Origin: Yoonia sp. F2084L
Lineage (GTDB): Bacteria > Pseudomonadota > Alphaproteobacteria > Rhodobacterales > Rhodobacteraceae
NCBI RefSeq assembly: GCF_023015625.1
Contig: NZ_JALKAH010000002.1
Coordinates: 434,001 to 498,000 of the forward strand
DNA: 64,000 nucleotides
Reading direction: 5' to 3'
The notes beneath the pieces are model-generated. The model saw only the letters and a program-made list of their open reading frames with translations. It searched no databases and was not told the origin of the DNA. A program made the position numbers and the translations under genes. This document shows positions 53,372-61,262 of this stretch, one piece after another (the first letter of the stretch is position 1; each line of letters starts with the position of its first letter).

Positions 53372-54241
53372 CTACGCTTTCGTCCGCCGCGTTTCTGGAT
53401 GCAACGCTGTGCCCAGAATGTGGTCGGCCCGGTGGATGACCTTTTTGGCACTGCCGACAATCTCGGGCTGTGGCGGTGCCGCGACCGTAAGATCTTTGCC
53501 GGGATAGTCCAATGTCGACAGGAAATGGCGCATGCAATTGAGGCGCGCACGCTTCTTGTCGTTGGATTTGACGACCGTCCAGGGCGCGTCGGCAGTGTCA
53601 GTATAAAAGAACATCGCTTCCTTGGCTTCGGTGTAGTCGTCCCATTTATCAAGGCTGGCCTTGTCTATAGGCGACAGCTTCCATTGCTTCAGCGGGTCTG
53701 TTGCACGCGATTCAAAGCGGAGCTTCTGCTCGTCCTGCGTGACCGAGAACCAATACTTGTAAAGGCGAATGCCCGAGCGGGTCAGCATCCGCTCCAGCTC
53801 AGGCGTCTGGCGCATGAATTCGAGGTATTCTTCAGGTTCGCAAAAGCCCATGACCCGTTCAACACCGGCACGGTTGTACCAGCTGCGGTCATAAAGAACC
53901 ATCTCGCCCGATGTGGGTAAGTGGTTGACGTAGCGCTGAAAATACCACTGACCGCGTTCTTCGTCCGTGGGTTTGTTCAGGGCAACGACACGGGCCGCCC
54001 GCGGGTTGAGGTGTTCGGTAAAGCGCTTGATAGTGCCGCCCTTGCCAGCCGCATCACGACCTTCGAACAGTAGAATAAAACGCTGACCGGTCTCCTGCGC
54101 CCAAAGTTGGACCTTGAGCAGTTCGGCCTGCAACTCGGCCTTTTCGGCCTCGTAGGGACGGCGGGCGAGCTTGGGCAGCGACGCGGGTTTGCGCCGCGTG
54201 CGACGGGGCTTTGGTTTGGTGTCTACAGCGGTGTCTTTCAT
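53372..54241 (-). CDS. ppk2: Polyphosphate kinase 2
   Basis: 289 residues from the ATG at 54241, with AGGAG in front; 9 codons longer if 54268 is used. Single-domain class I PPK2: Walker A FEGRDAAGKGG (~59-69), the lid module around NPRAARVVALNKPTDEERGQ (~78-97) and Walker B VLYDRSWYNR (~110-119). It uses polyphosphate to phosphorylate nucleoside diphosphates. The N terminus is rich in Lys/Arg (TKPKPRRTRRKP). Confidence 0.94.
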   Translation of the reverse strand: MKDTAVDTKPKPRRTRRKPASLPKLARRPYEAEKAELQAELLKVQLWAQETGQRFILLFEGRDAAGKGGTIKRFTEHLNPRAARVVALNKPTDEERGQWYFQRYVNHLPTSGEMVLYDRSWYNRAGVERVMGFCEPEEYLEFMRQTPELERMLTRSGIRLYKYWFSVTQDEQKLRFESRATDPLKQWKLSPIDKASLDKWDDYTEAKEAMFFYTDTADAPWTVVKSNDKKRARLNCMRHFLSTLDYPGKDLTVAAPPQPEIVGSAKKVIHRADHILGTALHPETRRTKA

Positions 54242-54388
54242 GTCCCTCTCCTTTATAGCTTGGGACAAGCTTACCGGTGTTTGCAGCGGCTAGCCTTGAT
54301 GTGGGTCAAGGGCTGCGACAGCGCGACAGTTGAAAAATTGGCCCATTGGGCTAGTTTTGTTGTCAGGAAAGCACCGCAGGAGGACATC

Positions 54389-54622
54389 ATGCGTCTCACA
54401 GTACTCGCCTTTACCTTGCTGCCGATGGCGGCAACGGCCCAGAACACCACATTGCCCGCACCAACCGAACCGCTGGCCCAATCACAAAGCTGCCCTGTCG
54501 GCATGGCATGGGATGCCGGGTTGAACGCCTGCGCGCAGGTCACTGAAACCGCATCGCCCATGAAGGGATTGGGCGAACACGGCGGCTGCAACTATGGTGC
54601 CGCCCGCGAGGTCACGTCCTGA
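54389..54622 (+). CDS. Small secreted protein with CxxGxxWD motif
   Basis: 77 residues starting at the ATG 54389, with GGAGGA 5 bases upstream. Signal peptide MRLTVLAFTLLPMAATAQN, nearly the same design as the TPR protein at 51149 (MRLTTLTLALFPMAAFA). The mature part has CPVGMAWDAGLNAC (~35-48), aligning with CAEGLVWDLATESC there. No TPR follows, so it looks like a truncated relative or a separate short family. Its TGA is in the same frame as the following YigZ-like gene. Confidence 0.7.
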   Translation: MRLTVLAFTLLPMAATAQNTTLPAPTEPLAQSQSCPVGMAWDAGLNACAQVTETASPMKGLGEHGGCNYGAAREVTS

Positions 54623-54700
54623 TCCGAGGACCAGCGCCTGAAGGTTATTGAAAACGCACTAAGCGACCGCGGCTCAAAATACGCGGTCAGCGGCGGGCCC

Positions 54701-54985
54701 GTGACGTCAGCAGAGGACGCGCGGGCCTTTGTCAAAGAGTTGTGCCGCCGCAAGAAGTTTGCGAAAGCGACGCATAACACATGGGCGGTTTTGCTGCCCG
54801 ACGGCCCCCTGAAAAATGACGACGGTGAAAGCGGCGCAGGCATGGTCATCCTGCGGATGCTGGAGCGCGAAGGGCTGGAAGGCCACATCATCGTGGTGAC
54901 ACGGTGGTTCGGCGGGGTGAAGCTGGGCGGGGATCGGTTTCGCAGGGTGCAGGATGCGGTGCGGGTTTATTTGGAGGTGGTGTAG
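54701..54985 (+). CDS. YigZ/IMPACT-family protein, start uncertain
   Basis: 94 residues from the GTG at 54701. Family blocks: KFAKATHNTWAVLL, NDDGESGAGMVILRML and IIVVTRWFGGVKLGGDRF, the last being the IMPACT/YigZ signature. Protein-like sequence continues upstream in the same frame (LKVIENALSDRGSKYAVSGG directly before the GTG), as expected for the family N terminus, but no ATG/GTG/TTG exists there before the TGA at 54620. A CTG at 54638, 7 bases after GAGGA (54626-54630), is a possible real start. Function of the family: possibly translation regulation or nucleotide/RNA binding. Confidence 0.8.
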   Translation: MTSAEDARAFVKELCRRKKFAKATHNTWAVLLPDGPLKNDDGESGAGMVILRMLEREGLEGHIIVVTRWFGGVKLGGDRFRRVQDAVRVYLEVV

Positions 54986-54986
54986 G

Positions 54987-55001
54987 GTGGGTGAAACCCA
55001 C
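54987..55001. repeat. GTGGGT-GAA-ACCCAC palindrome
   Basis: A perfect 6-bp stem with a 3-base loop directly after the YigZ-like stop. Resembles dispersed TAGGGTGGGT...ACCCAC elements known from many genomes; only one copy is seen here. Confidence 0.5.
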
Positions 55002-55130
55002 GCGAGCTACCGAAGCCAAGGAAAGCAACGGTAGGGCTGCGGCCGACCTGGAGGGCGCTGTGTCAGGGGAGTGTGAGGCGGGGCAAGTGCCACGCATCCG
55101 ACGCTGCTTTATGTGAATGACTTTGCAAAA

Positions 55131-55175
55131 GCGGCCTCCGGGGGGAGGTCGGCCGCTGCCCGGCGTGGGCCGGGC
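55131..55175. repeat. Two adjacent G+C-rich hairpins
   Basis: Hairpin 1: GCGGCC (55131-55136) pairs with GGCCGC (55151-55156), with an inner TCC/GGA stem. Hairpin 2: GCCCGGC (55158-55164) pairs perfectly with GCCGGGC (55169-55175) around GTGG. They separate the YigZ-like gene from the convergent DUF3800 gene; no T-run follows. The rest of 54986-55206 holds no gene that I can support. Confidence 0.5.
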
Positions 55176-55206
55176 GGCATTCTTACCTGAAAATTCCAGC
55201 AAGCAG

Positions 55207-56007
55207 CTAGTCATACTTTTGCTGGATGTCGAGGCCGTTTGATCTCAAGAAATCAATCGCGTTCGTGTACTTAACCTTAAATGGTGGAACTCGGATATCT
55301 AGCGGGCTAAACGAAATGGAAATCCTCGGTATGCCTGCTCCGGCTCGATCAGAAGGAAATAGTGGCCGCAATGATTTAAGAATTTTGCCGGCACTTACGT
55401 GATGTTTTGCTTCATTTCTGCAGTGACTATTAAGGGCAAACCGGTAAGAACCGAGTATAATGTCGATCAAACTCGGCATATGAGATTGCCCTATCGCAGA
55501 GTAGTGTAATCCGACAACTCTATCCAACCGAAACTGCTCAGAATGAGGCAGTCCAGTTAGGCCGATAGAGAATTTTTCAGTAAGATGCCCGTCGATCTTG
55601 TTACCAAGGTCATTGAAGCGATCAAGAAGGACCATGCCGCAGGTATCCGCAGCCTTCAACAAATAGGAGAAGTTCAGACAAATCTCATTAATGCCATTGC
55701 GGCGACCAAGATCAGCGTCCGTAACAAGATCATGAAGAACGTGGTAAACTAGAAATTGGCAAGCGTGATCGCATGCTGCCTCTATTAATTCGGACTTTAG
55801 TCCTATGAATTCCTGATGTAACAGGTGTTTTGGTCCGGGATTGAACTTGAGCTTCTCTGAACGATCTATTTTGTACTTTTCCCGGATTAGCCAAATTTTG
55901 TCGTTTAAGCTCTGAAACTTATCATCGTCGACTGTTAGACCGCCATATATAAGGAAGTCGCCGTCTCTTGTTTCCATGTTGGTTTCGTCACAGTAGATAA
56001 ATTTCAA
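55207..56007 (-). CDS. DUF3800 domain protein
   Basis: 266 residues. The N terminus KFIYCDETN (2-10) followed by FLIYGGLTVDDDKF is the DUF3800 opening, in which the first acidic residues belong to an RNase-H-like fold; later acidic positions are LLDRFNDLGNKIDGHL (~147-162) and SLIDIILGSYRFAL (~196-209). Nuclease activity is suspected for the family but not shown. Low G+C (26 of 60 at 55261-55320, 27 of 60 at 55681-55740) compared with rimO next to it: probably acquired. Such genes often sit in mobile or defence loci, though no partner is visible here. Confidence 0.8.
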   Translation of the reverse strand: MKFIYCDETNMETRDGDFLIYGGLTVDDDKFQSLNDKIWLIREKYKIDRSEKLKFNPGPKHLLHQEFIGLKSELIEAACDHACQFLVYHVLHDLVTDADLGRRNGINEICLNFSYLLKAADTCGMVLLDRFNDLGNKIDGHLTEKFSIGLTGLPHSEQFRLDRVVGLHYSAIGQSHMPSLIDIILGSYRFALNSHCRNEAKHHVSAGKILKSLRPLFPSDRAGAGIPRISISFSPLDIRVPPFKVKYTNAIDFLRSNGLDIQQKYD

Positions 56008-56015
56008 TTGTTTTC

Positions 56016-57413
56016 CTAGCCGGTAAGCAGTCTACCCCACAAATCATACTCTCCGGCCTCTTCAACCTCAACCTGTATATTGACCCCCACGGTCAACCCC
56101 TCAACCCCCTCATCGATAAACAAATTCCCGTCAATCTCCGGCGCGTCCGCCCACGTCCGGCAGGTTGCAATCCCATCTTCATCGATGTCGTCCACGATCA
56201 CCTCAAGCGTGCGTCCCACCTTCGCCTCTAGCTTGGCCGCCGAAATCGCCTGCGCTTTCGCCATGAACCTGTCCCAGCGGTCTTGTTTGACCTCAGATGC
56301 CACATGGTCAGGCAGGGCGTTGCTGCGCGCCCCGGCGACGTTTTCGTATTGAAAGCAGCCAACCCGGTCCAATTGCGCTTCGTCCAGCCAGTCCAGCAGG
56401 TGTTGGAACTCGGCCTCCGTTTCGCCCGGGTAGCCGACGATGAAGGTCGAGCGCAGGGTGATATCGGGGCATTGCGCGCGCCATGCCGCGATCTCGTCCA
56501 GCGTTTTTGCCCCCGCCGCAGGCCGTGCCATGCGCCGCAGCACGTCGGGGTGGCTGTGTTGGAACGGGATATCGAGGTAGGGCAGCACGCCGTTGGACGG
56601 GTCCGCCATGATGGGGATCAGGTCGCGCACATGGGGGTAGGGGTAGACGTAGTGCAGGCGCACCCAAGCGCCAAGTTGCCCCAGCTCGCGCGTCAGATCG
56701 GTGATATGGCTGCGCACCTCGCCGTCTTTCCACGGGTTCACGTCGTATTTGCGGTCAAGCCCGTAGGCAGAGGTGTCCTGGCTGATCACCAAGAGTTCTT
56801 TCACGCCCGCCTCCACCAGCTTTTCCGCCTCGCGCAGCACCGCGTGGGCTGGGCGGGATGCGAGCCGCCCGCGCATGTCGGGGATGATGCAGAACTTGCA
56901 CTTGTGGTTACAGCCTTCGGAGATTTTCAGATAGCTGTAGTGGCGCGGTGTAAGGCTGACGCCGCTGGCGGGTAGCAGGTCGATGAATGGGTCAGGGGCG
57001 GGCGGCACGTTGGCGTGCACGGCATCCAGCACCTGTTCGTATTGATGCGGGCCAGTAACGGCGAGAATTTGTGGGTGATGTTCGCGGATGTAGTCCGGTT
57101 CCGCCCCCAGACAGCCCGTCACGATGACCTTGCCATTTTCGCGCAACGCCTCGCCAATGGCATCGAGGCTTTCGGCCTTTGCGCTGTCCAGAAACCCACA
57201 GGTGTTCACGATGACAGCCTCGGCCCCCGCATAGTCGGGGCTGATCGCGTAACCTTCGGCCCGCAACCGCGTGAGGATGCGTTCACTGTCTACAAGCGCT
57301 TTGGGGCAGCCTAGGCTGACCATGCCAATGGTGGGCTGGCCGGCGCGCGGCGCATCTGTGATTTTCGCAGCAGGCGCGAGGTCTGGGCGAAGGCTTGGTG
57401 GGTTTTGTGTCAT
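56016..57413 (-). CDS. rimO: Ribosomal protein S12 methylthiotransferase RimO
   Basis: 465 residues. N-terminal MTTase domain with three cluster cysteines C36, C72 and C101 ([32 protein letters not shown]), a radical SAM domain with CxxxCxxC at C168, C172 and C175 ([18 protein letters not shown]), and a C-terminal TRAM domain (~395-465). It methylthiolates the conserved aspartate of ribosomal protein S12. An N-terminal ~25-residue Pro/Ala-rich extension precedes the domain. Single-gene unit. Confidence 0.97.
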   Translation of the reverse strand: MTQNPPSLRPDLAPAAKITDAPRAGQPTIGMVSLGCPKALVDSERILTRLRAEGYAISPDYAGAEAVIVNTCGFLDSAKAESLDAIGEALRENGKVIVTGCLGAEPDYIREHHPQILAVTGPHQYEQVLDAVHANVPPAPDPFIDLLPASGVSLTPRHYSYLKISEGCNHKCKFCIIPDMRGRLASRPAHAVLREAEKLVEAGVKELLVISQDTSAYGLDRKYDVNPWKDGEVRSHITDLTRELGQLGAWVRLHYVYPYPHVRDLIPIMADPSNGVLPYLDIPFQHSHPDVLRRMARPAAGAKTLDEIAAWRAQCPDITLRSTFIVGYPGETEAEFQHLLDWLDEAQLDRVGCFQYENVAGARSNALPDHVASEVKQDRWDRFMAKAQAISAAKLEAKVGRTLEVIVDDIDEDGIATCRTWADAPEIDGNLFIDEGVEGLTVGVNIQVEVEEAGEYDLWGRLLTG

Positions 57414-57600
57414 ATGCGGCGTATAGCGTGAGGTGAGCCCATTGAAAATGGCCGTTCACGCACATGAATCAGGCAATAAGAAGATGGTATAACTGCCGTT
57501 TGGTACGGCATTGTTCCGCAATGATGCGAAATAGCGGACCATGGTGCAATTTGTTTCCCATTTTGGGACATCGCTGATCACAATTGAGACCCATGCAGCG

Positions 57601-57616
57601 TTAACACTTGATTAAC
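57601..57616. promoter_or_regulatory. Consensus CtrA box upstream of the VPLPA-CTERM gene
   Basis: TTAA-CACTTGA-TTAAC is an exact match to the CtrA recognition sequence TTAA-N7-TTAAC, 71 bases before the start codon of the surface-protein gene. The rest of 57414-57686 holds no gene I can support. Confidence 0.65.
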
Positions 57617-57686
57617 ACTTTGACGCGCGTATCGTGACGTTATTGAAAGCGATCTTTTTGTGTTTTTAACCGTATGTGGGGTTCAT

Positions 57687-58346
57687 ATGAGAACAATTTT
57701 ATTGGCTGCAGTTGCAGCAACACTTGGCTTCTCCGGGGCCGCAAACGCAGCTACACTGACCTTTGATGAGTTCACGCATGGCGAAAATGTCACCAGCATC
57801 AATCTGGGCGGTGGCGTCACGGCAAGCGTCACCGCGAACGGCAACTCTTCCAGCGCGCCGGACGAGGCTTGGGTGTTCAACACCGGGCTGACCGGGACGC
57901 AGGATCCAGATCTTGAAGGGCCGTTCACGATGGACGGCAATGTCTACGACATCAACGTCGGCAATGCGCTGATCATTCAAGAGCATGACAACGCGCCCGA
58001 CGACGATGGCAACGGGGGGTGGATCACATTCACCTTCTCACAAGCCATCAACTTCCTTGGATTTGATTTTCTCGATGATGAGATGGTCTTTGTCAGTGAT
58101 GATAACGGTAATGGCGTGTCGGTCGGTCAGCCTAGAGGCCGTGCTTTCGACAACTACATCACTAACTCCGGTTTGTTGAACTGGCAGAACGTGACCGCGC
58201 TGACATTCGACTTTGGCAGCAATTCCGGCGCGATTGATAACCTAGAGTATGAGATTGCAGCTGTGCCACTGCCTGCATCGGCACTCCTGCTCTTGGCGGG
58301 TCTGGGTGCTTTGGGCTTTGCGTCACGGCGGCAGCAAGCCGTCTGA
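57687..58346 (+). CDS. VPLPA-CTERM sorting-domain surface protein
   Basis: 219 residues from the ATG at 57687. N-terminal signal peptide (MRTILLAAVAATLGFSGAAN) and a C-terminal tripartite tag: VPLPA (~193-197), a hydrophobic helix (SALLLLAGLGALGFA) and RRQQ at the end, the Rhodobacterales version of PEP-CTERM that is processed by an exosortase. The mature domain is acidic and beta-rich (GGWITFTFSQAINFLGFDFL, FDFGSNSGAIDNLEYE), similar to secreted carbohydrate- or Ca-binding modules. Target of export to the surface or matrix. The exosortase is not in this window. Confidence 0.8.
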   Translation: MRTILLAAVAATLGFSGAANAATLTFDEFTHGENVTSINLGGGVTASVTANGNSSSAPDEAWVFNTGLTGTQDPDLEGPFTMDGNVYDINVGNALIIQEHDNAPDDDGNGGWITFTFSQAINFLGFDFLDDEMVFVSDDNGNGVSVGQPRGRAFDNYITNSGLLNWQNVTALTFDFGSNSGAIDNLEYEIAAVPLPASALLLLAGLGALGFASRRQQAV

Positions 58347-58411
58347 GCCTCTTGGCGTGATGACTGGTCTGGTTTTGTTGACGAGACAAGAAAACCGACT
58401 TGAAACGTAGG

Positions 58412-58427
58412 GTAACTAATGGTTAAC
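58412..58427. promoter_or_regulatory. CtrA-like box upstream of the triple-barrel OMP gene
   Basis: GTAA-CTAATGG-TTAAC differs from TTAA-N7-TTAAC at one base. It lies 61 bases before the ATG at 58489, a position compatible with control of that promoter. Confidence 0.45.
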
Positions 58428-58443
58428 GTATGCCTCGGGGGCG

Positions 58444-58475
58444 CAATTAGGCGTTCTGGGTAATTGCCTATTTTT
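58444..58475 (+). other. Leader hairpin with T-run before the OMP gene
   Basis: TAGGC (58448-58452) can pair with GCCTA (58466-58470), followed by TTTTT (58471-58475) and directly by the ribosome binding site. CAATT (58444-58448) and AATTG (58462-58466) offer a competing stem. It looks like a weak attenuator or RBS-proximal structure. Confidence 0.35.
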
Positions 58476-58488
58476 AATGAGGATTATT

Positions 58489-60420
58489 ATGAAACGGATA
58501 CTGTTTTCCGCGAGCAGTGTGTTGGCGATGTCAGTCAGCACTGCATATGCCCAAGACACGGGCCACGATTGGAACGGTTGGTACGCTGGTGTACAACTCG
58601 GTTCCACTCAGCACAAAACAACTTATGAAGACGTCGATTATGACTGGTTCGGCAGCACGATTGACCTGCGGTCATTGGGCGGTTCAGTTGGTGTAACTGG
58701 CGGCTACAACATTGTTAGCGACAACGTTTTGTTAGGTATAGCCGCTGACCTGAGCTACCTGACCAACTCAGAAGAATACATCTATTCAAGCGATGTGCAG
58801 ATTCAGAATGATGTTGACCTTTTGGCAAGCTTGCGTGGCCGCGTTGGTCATGCTGTTGGTGACACGGTTGTCTATACAACCGCCGGTCTGGCCTATGCCA
58901 ACTTTGAACGGTCGTGGACTGAATTTAACGATGTGGATGATACATGGCCCGATCTGGGTGATGGAAAGCTTGGTGTCGCACTTGGATTCGGTCTTGAGCA
59001 AGCCATCAACGAACGTCTTTCGGTCGCAGGCGCATTCCAGACCAACATCTTTGGTGAAAATTCCAGCACCAATCCGAATGATTTCACCCTGCGCATCAAT
59101 GACCGCATCCACACGCTCAGCTTGGCTGTGAACTACAAACTTGGCGATGTTGCGGGCAATGGCGCGGCAACAGCGGCGAATGGTACGCCGGCTGATTTCT
59201 CGGGCGCCTATGTCGGAGGACAGCTTGGTGGGGCCTTTGCCGACATTTCAACGACAGATGTTAACTTTGAGGAATTTGGTAGTACCTATGATGTCGGAAA
59301 TTCAGGCGCGCTTGCAGGTATCTCAGGCGGCTACAACTGGCAAATGGGCGCAACAGTTCTTGGTGTCGAAGCCAAAGTGAACGCTGGCGATCTGAGCGAA
59401 AGCTATGATTTTAGTCAGGGTTTAGGTGATGTTGTCACCTCAATGGATCAAATTGTCAGCTTGCGTGGTCGTGCCGGTGTCGCCGCAGGTGATACGTTGC
59501 TTTACGTCCTTGGCGGCGTGTCAACGGCTGATGTCGAAAACAACTATGAATTCTTCGATGGGGACACCAGCGATACCTATACCGGGATCACAGTCGGTGC
59601 AGGCGTCGAACAGTTCATCAACAGCAATCTGTCGTGGACAACCGAAGCATCCTACACCTTGTTTGATGGCAAAGAAGACGCAATCGACGACAATGAAGTG
59701 TACAAGGGCACGGCTGACCTTTTGGCGGTATCGGCTGGTGTGAATTATTACATCGGTGCAAGCGATCGCTCTCAGGGTTCAGGTGCACTAGCCGCGTCGC
59801 ATGATTGGTCTGGTCCCTACGCCGGTATCGACCTTGGTGCCATGGCCAATGAAGCCAGCATCACCGACGTTGACTATGATGAATTCGGTGGCACTTTCGA
59901 CACCGTTTCATTGGGTGCTGGTCTTGGTGGTCACGCTGGTTACAACTGGCAGAATGGCAGCTTTGTCTACGGTGTTGTTGCTGATGTTGCGGCGTACTCG
60001 AACGATGAGTCGATCACCTCGGATGGCTACCGCACGATTGCTTCCAGCATCAGCGCGATGGGCACGCTACGTGGCCGCGCTGGTATCGCAACCGGTGACA
60101 GCTTGCTCTATGCAACTGCCGGTTTGGGCGCTGTCCAGTCTGACCTGGTTCACAACGAGCCGGATGCGGACGACCCAGACAGCTTTGACCTGAGCGACAC
60201 GCGCCTTGGCGCCGTGGTTGGTTTGGGTGTTGAGCATGCGTTGTCTGACAGCATCAGCTTCAAGGTTGAAACCCTGTACTTTACTTCGAACGATGATGAG
60301 TACACGCAGGATCCGACGCAGGAATGTGACGGTCCGGATGGGTTCGATGGCGAGGACTGTGCGATGATCGGTGTCGATTCAAACATCACGATCAAAGCTG
60401 GCGTGTCGTTCTCGTTCTAA
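58489..60420 (+). CDS. Outer membrane protein of three tandem Omp25-like beta-barrel repeats
   Basis: 643 residues from the ATG at 58489 (GAGGA 5 bases upstream), with signal peptide ending SVSTAYAQ. Three homologous units (~25-215, ~228-420, ~435-643) each start with a (D/S)(W/F)(N/S)G-Y-G block (HDWNGWYAGVQLGS, ADFSGAYVGGQLGG, HDWSGPYAGIDLGA). Each then has an acidic D-V-(D/N)-(Y/F)-(D/E)-x-FG-(S/G)-T-x-D stretch, GGYN or AGYNW, and (S/T)LRGR(V/A)G with GD-LLY. Units of this kind normally form one eight-stranded barrel per polypeptide. The final residue is Phe (VSFSF), the usual OMP assembly signal. Terminator at 60442-60473. Confidence 0.88.
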   Translation: MKRILFSASSVLAMSVSTAYAQDTGHDWNGWYAGVQLGSTQHKTTYEDVDYDWFGSTIDLRSLGGSVGVTGGYNIVSDNVLLGIAADLSYLTNSEEYIYSSDVQIQNDVDLLASLRGRVGHAVGDTVVYTTAGLAYANFERSWTEFNDVDDTWPDLGDGKLGVALGFGLEQAINERLSVAGAFQTNIFGENSSTNPNDFTLRINDRIHTLSLAVNYKLGDVAGNGAATAANGTPADFSGAYVGGQLGGAFADISTTDVNFEEFGSTYDVGNSGALAGISGGYNWQMGATVLGVEAKVNAGDLSESYDFSQGLGDVVTSMDQIVSLRGRAGVAAGDTLLYVLGGVSTADVENNYEFFDGDTSDTYTGITVGAGVEQFINSNLSWTTEASYTLFDGKEDAIDDNEVYKGTADLLAVSAGVNYYIGASDRSQGSGALAASHDWSGPYAGIDLGAMANEASITDVDYDEFGGTFDTVSLGAGLGGHAGYNWQNGSFVYGVVADVAAYSNDESITSDGYRTIASSISAMGTLRGRAGIATGDSLLYATAGLGAVQSDLVHNEPDADDPDSFDLSDTRLGAVVGLGVEHALSDSISFKVETLYFTSNDDEYTQDPTQECDGPDGFDGEDCAMIGVDSNITIKAGVSFSF

Positions 60421-60441
60421 GATACGCCTTTGAAAAGAATT

Positions 60442-60473
60442 GGCCCGCCCCGTTATTCTGGGCGGGCCTTTTT
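60442..60473 (+). terminator. Strong Rho-independent terminator after the OMP gene
   Basis: Perfect 9-bp stem GGCCCGCCC / GGGCGGGCC with a nine-base loop, followed by TTTTT. Starts 22 bases after the stop at 60420; it also lies beyond the end of gcrA on the opposite strand. Confidence 0.93.
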
Positions 60474-60517
60474 GTGTTCGCTGCGCAACGGCATGCGCAG
60501 ACATCGATCGTTGTTTG

Positions 60518-61108
60518 TTACCGCCGCCTGTCACGCCGTGACGACATTGGCTGGAAGGCCACGCCGACATGGGCCTCGCAGTATGGCTTGCCTTGCTGCA
60601 CGGCCAGACCGCAGAACCAGAAATCCTCGGTCGCGGGGTCGCCAACAGGCCATTTGCAGGTCTTCTCGGTCAGTTCCATCAGGCTGATGCGCTTGGCCGT
60701 CTTTTCGACCTCACTGACCTTGGCCAGCGCCTCTGGGCTGATCTCATTCGCCGAAGGCTGTGGTGGCAATGGCTGACCGGCAGGAATAATCGCACGGCGC
60801 GCGGCTGAGATCGGGATCCCGTTCTCATCCAGCTCCGGCTCTTCTTTGGGCGGCATCGACGCTGGGGCCGCCTTTGGCTTGGGTGCCGGTTTAGCTGCTG
60901 GTTTCGCGGCCGCTGCAGGTTTTTCCTTTGGTGCGGCTTTGGATGCAGATCCGCCAGAGCCTGCCCGGTTCGATAGCCCCAAACGGTGTACCTTGCCGAT
61001 GACGGCATTGCGGGTCACACCGCCGAGTTCCTTGGCGATCTGGCTTGCGGATTGGCCTTCGCCCCACATTTTCTTGAGCGTCTCAACGCGCTCGTCTGTC
61101 CAGGACAT
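60518..61108 (-). CDS. gcrA: GcrA cell cycle regulator
   Basis: 196 residues. The N-terminal DNA-binding head (MSWTDERVETLKKMWGEGQS) and VTRNAVIGKVHRLGLSNR are the GcrA hallmark. A long Ala/Lys/Pro linker (~50-90, AAPKEKPAAAAKPAAKP) leads to the C-terminal sigma-70-interacting domain with LTEKTCKWPVGDP, FWFCGL and KPYCEAH. GcrA acts with CcrM methylation of GANTC in alphaproteobacteria. RBS AAGGA before the ATG at 61108. Length is typical for Rhodobacterales. Confidence 0.95.
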   Translation of the reverse strand: MSWTDERVETLKKMWGEGQSASQIAKELGGVTRNAVIGKVHRLGLSNRAGSGGSASKAAPKEKPAAAAKPAAKPAPKPKAAPASMPPKEEPELDENGIPISAARRAIIPAGQPLPPQPSANEISPEALAKVSEVEKTAKRISLMELTEKTCKWPVGDPATEDFWFCGLAVQQGKPYCEAHVGVAFQPMSSRRDRRR

Positions 61109-61184
61109 ATGAATTCCTTTGGTTTTCCGGCGGGATCTTACGTTACGAAGATCGGGCCCTTCATGATCAAGTCTTCAGCATACT

Positions 61185-61257
61185 AATCATTGCAGCAGGT
61201 GATGTGAACCCGGGCAAGGCGGTTTTCGCCAAGTTCTGGCAATCTGCTGCAATGATT
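61185..61257. repeat. 14-bp perfect inverted repeat (73-base element)
   Basis: AATCATTGCAGCAG (61185-61198) and its exact complement CTGCTGCAATGATT (61244-61257) flank 45 bases that contain a further small hairpin (GGCG-GTTTT-CGCC). It lies between the SH3-protein stop (61263) and gcrA start (61108), both leftward. No T-run follows on the leftward strand, so it is not an ordinary terminator. Confidence 0.7.
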
Positions 61258-61262
61258 GTCGC

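Noticed and set aside
58489-60420. Repeated DNA segments that might suggest a CRISPR array
   Set aside because: The repetition is at the protein level with ~200-residue spacing, inside one open gene; no short direct-repeat/spacer pattern.
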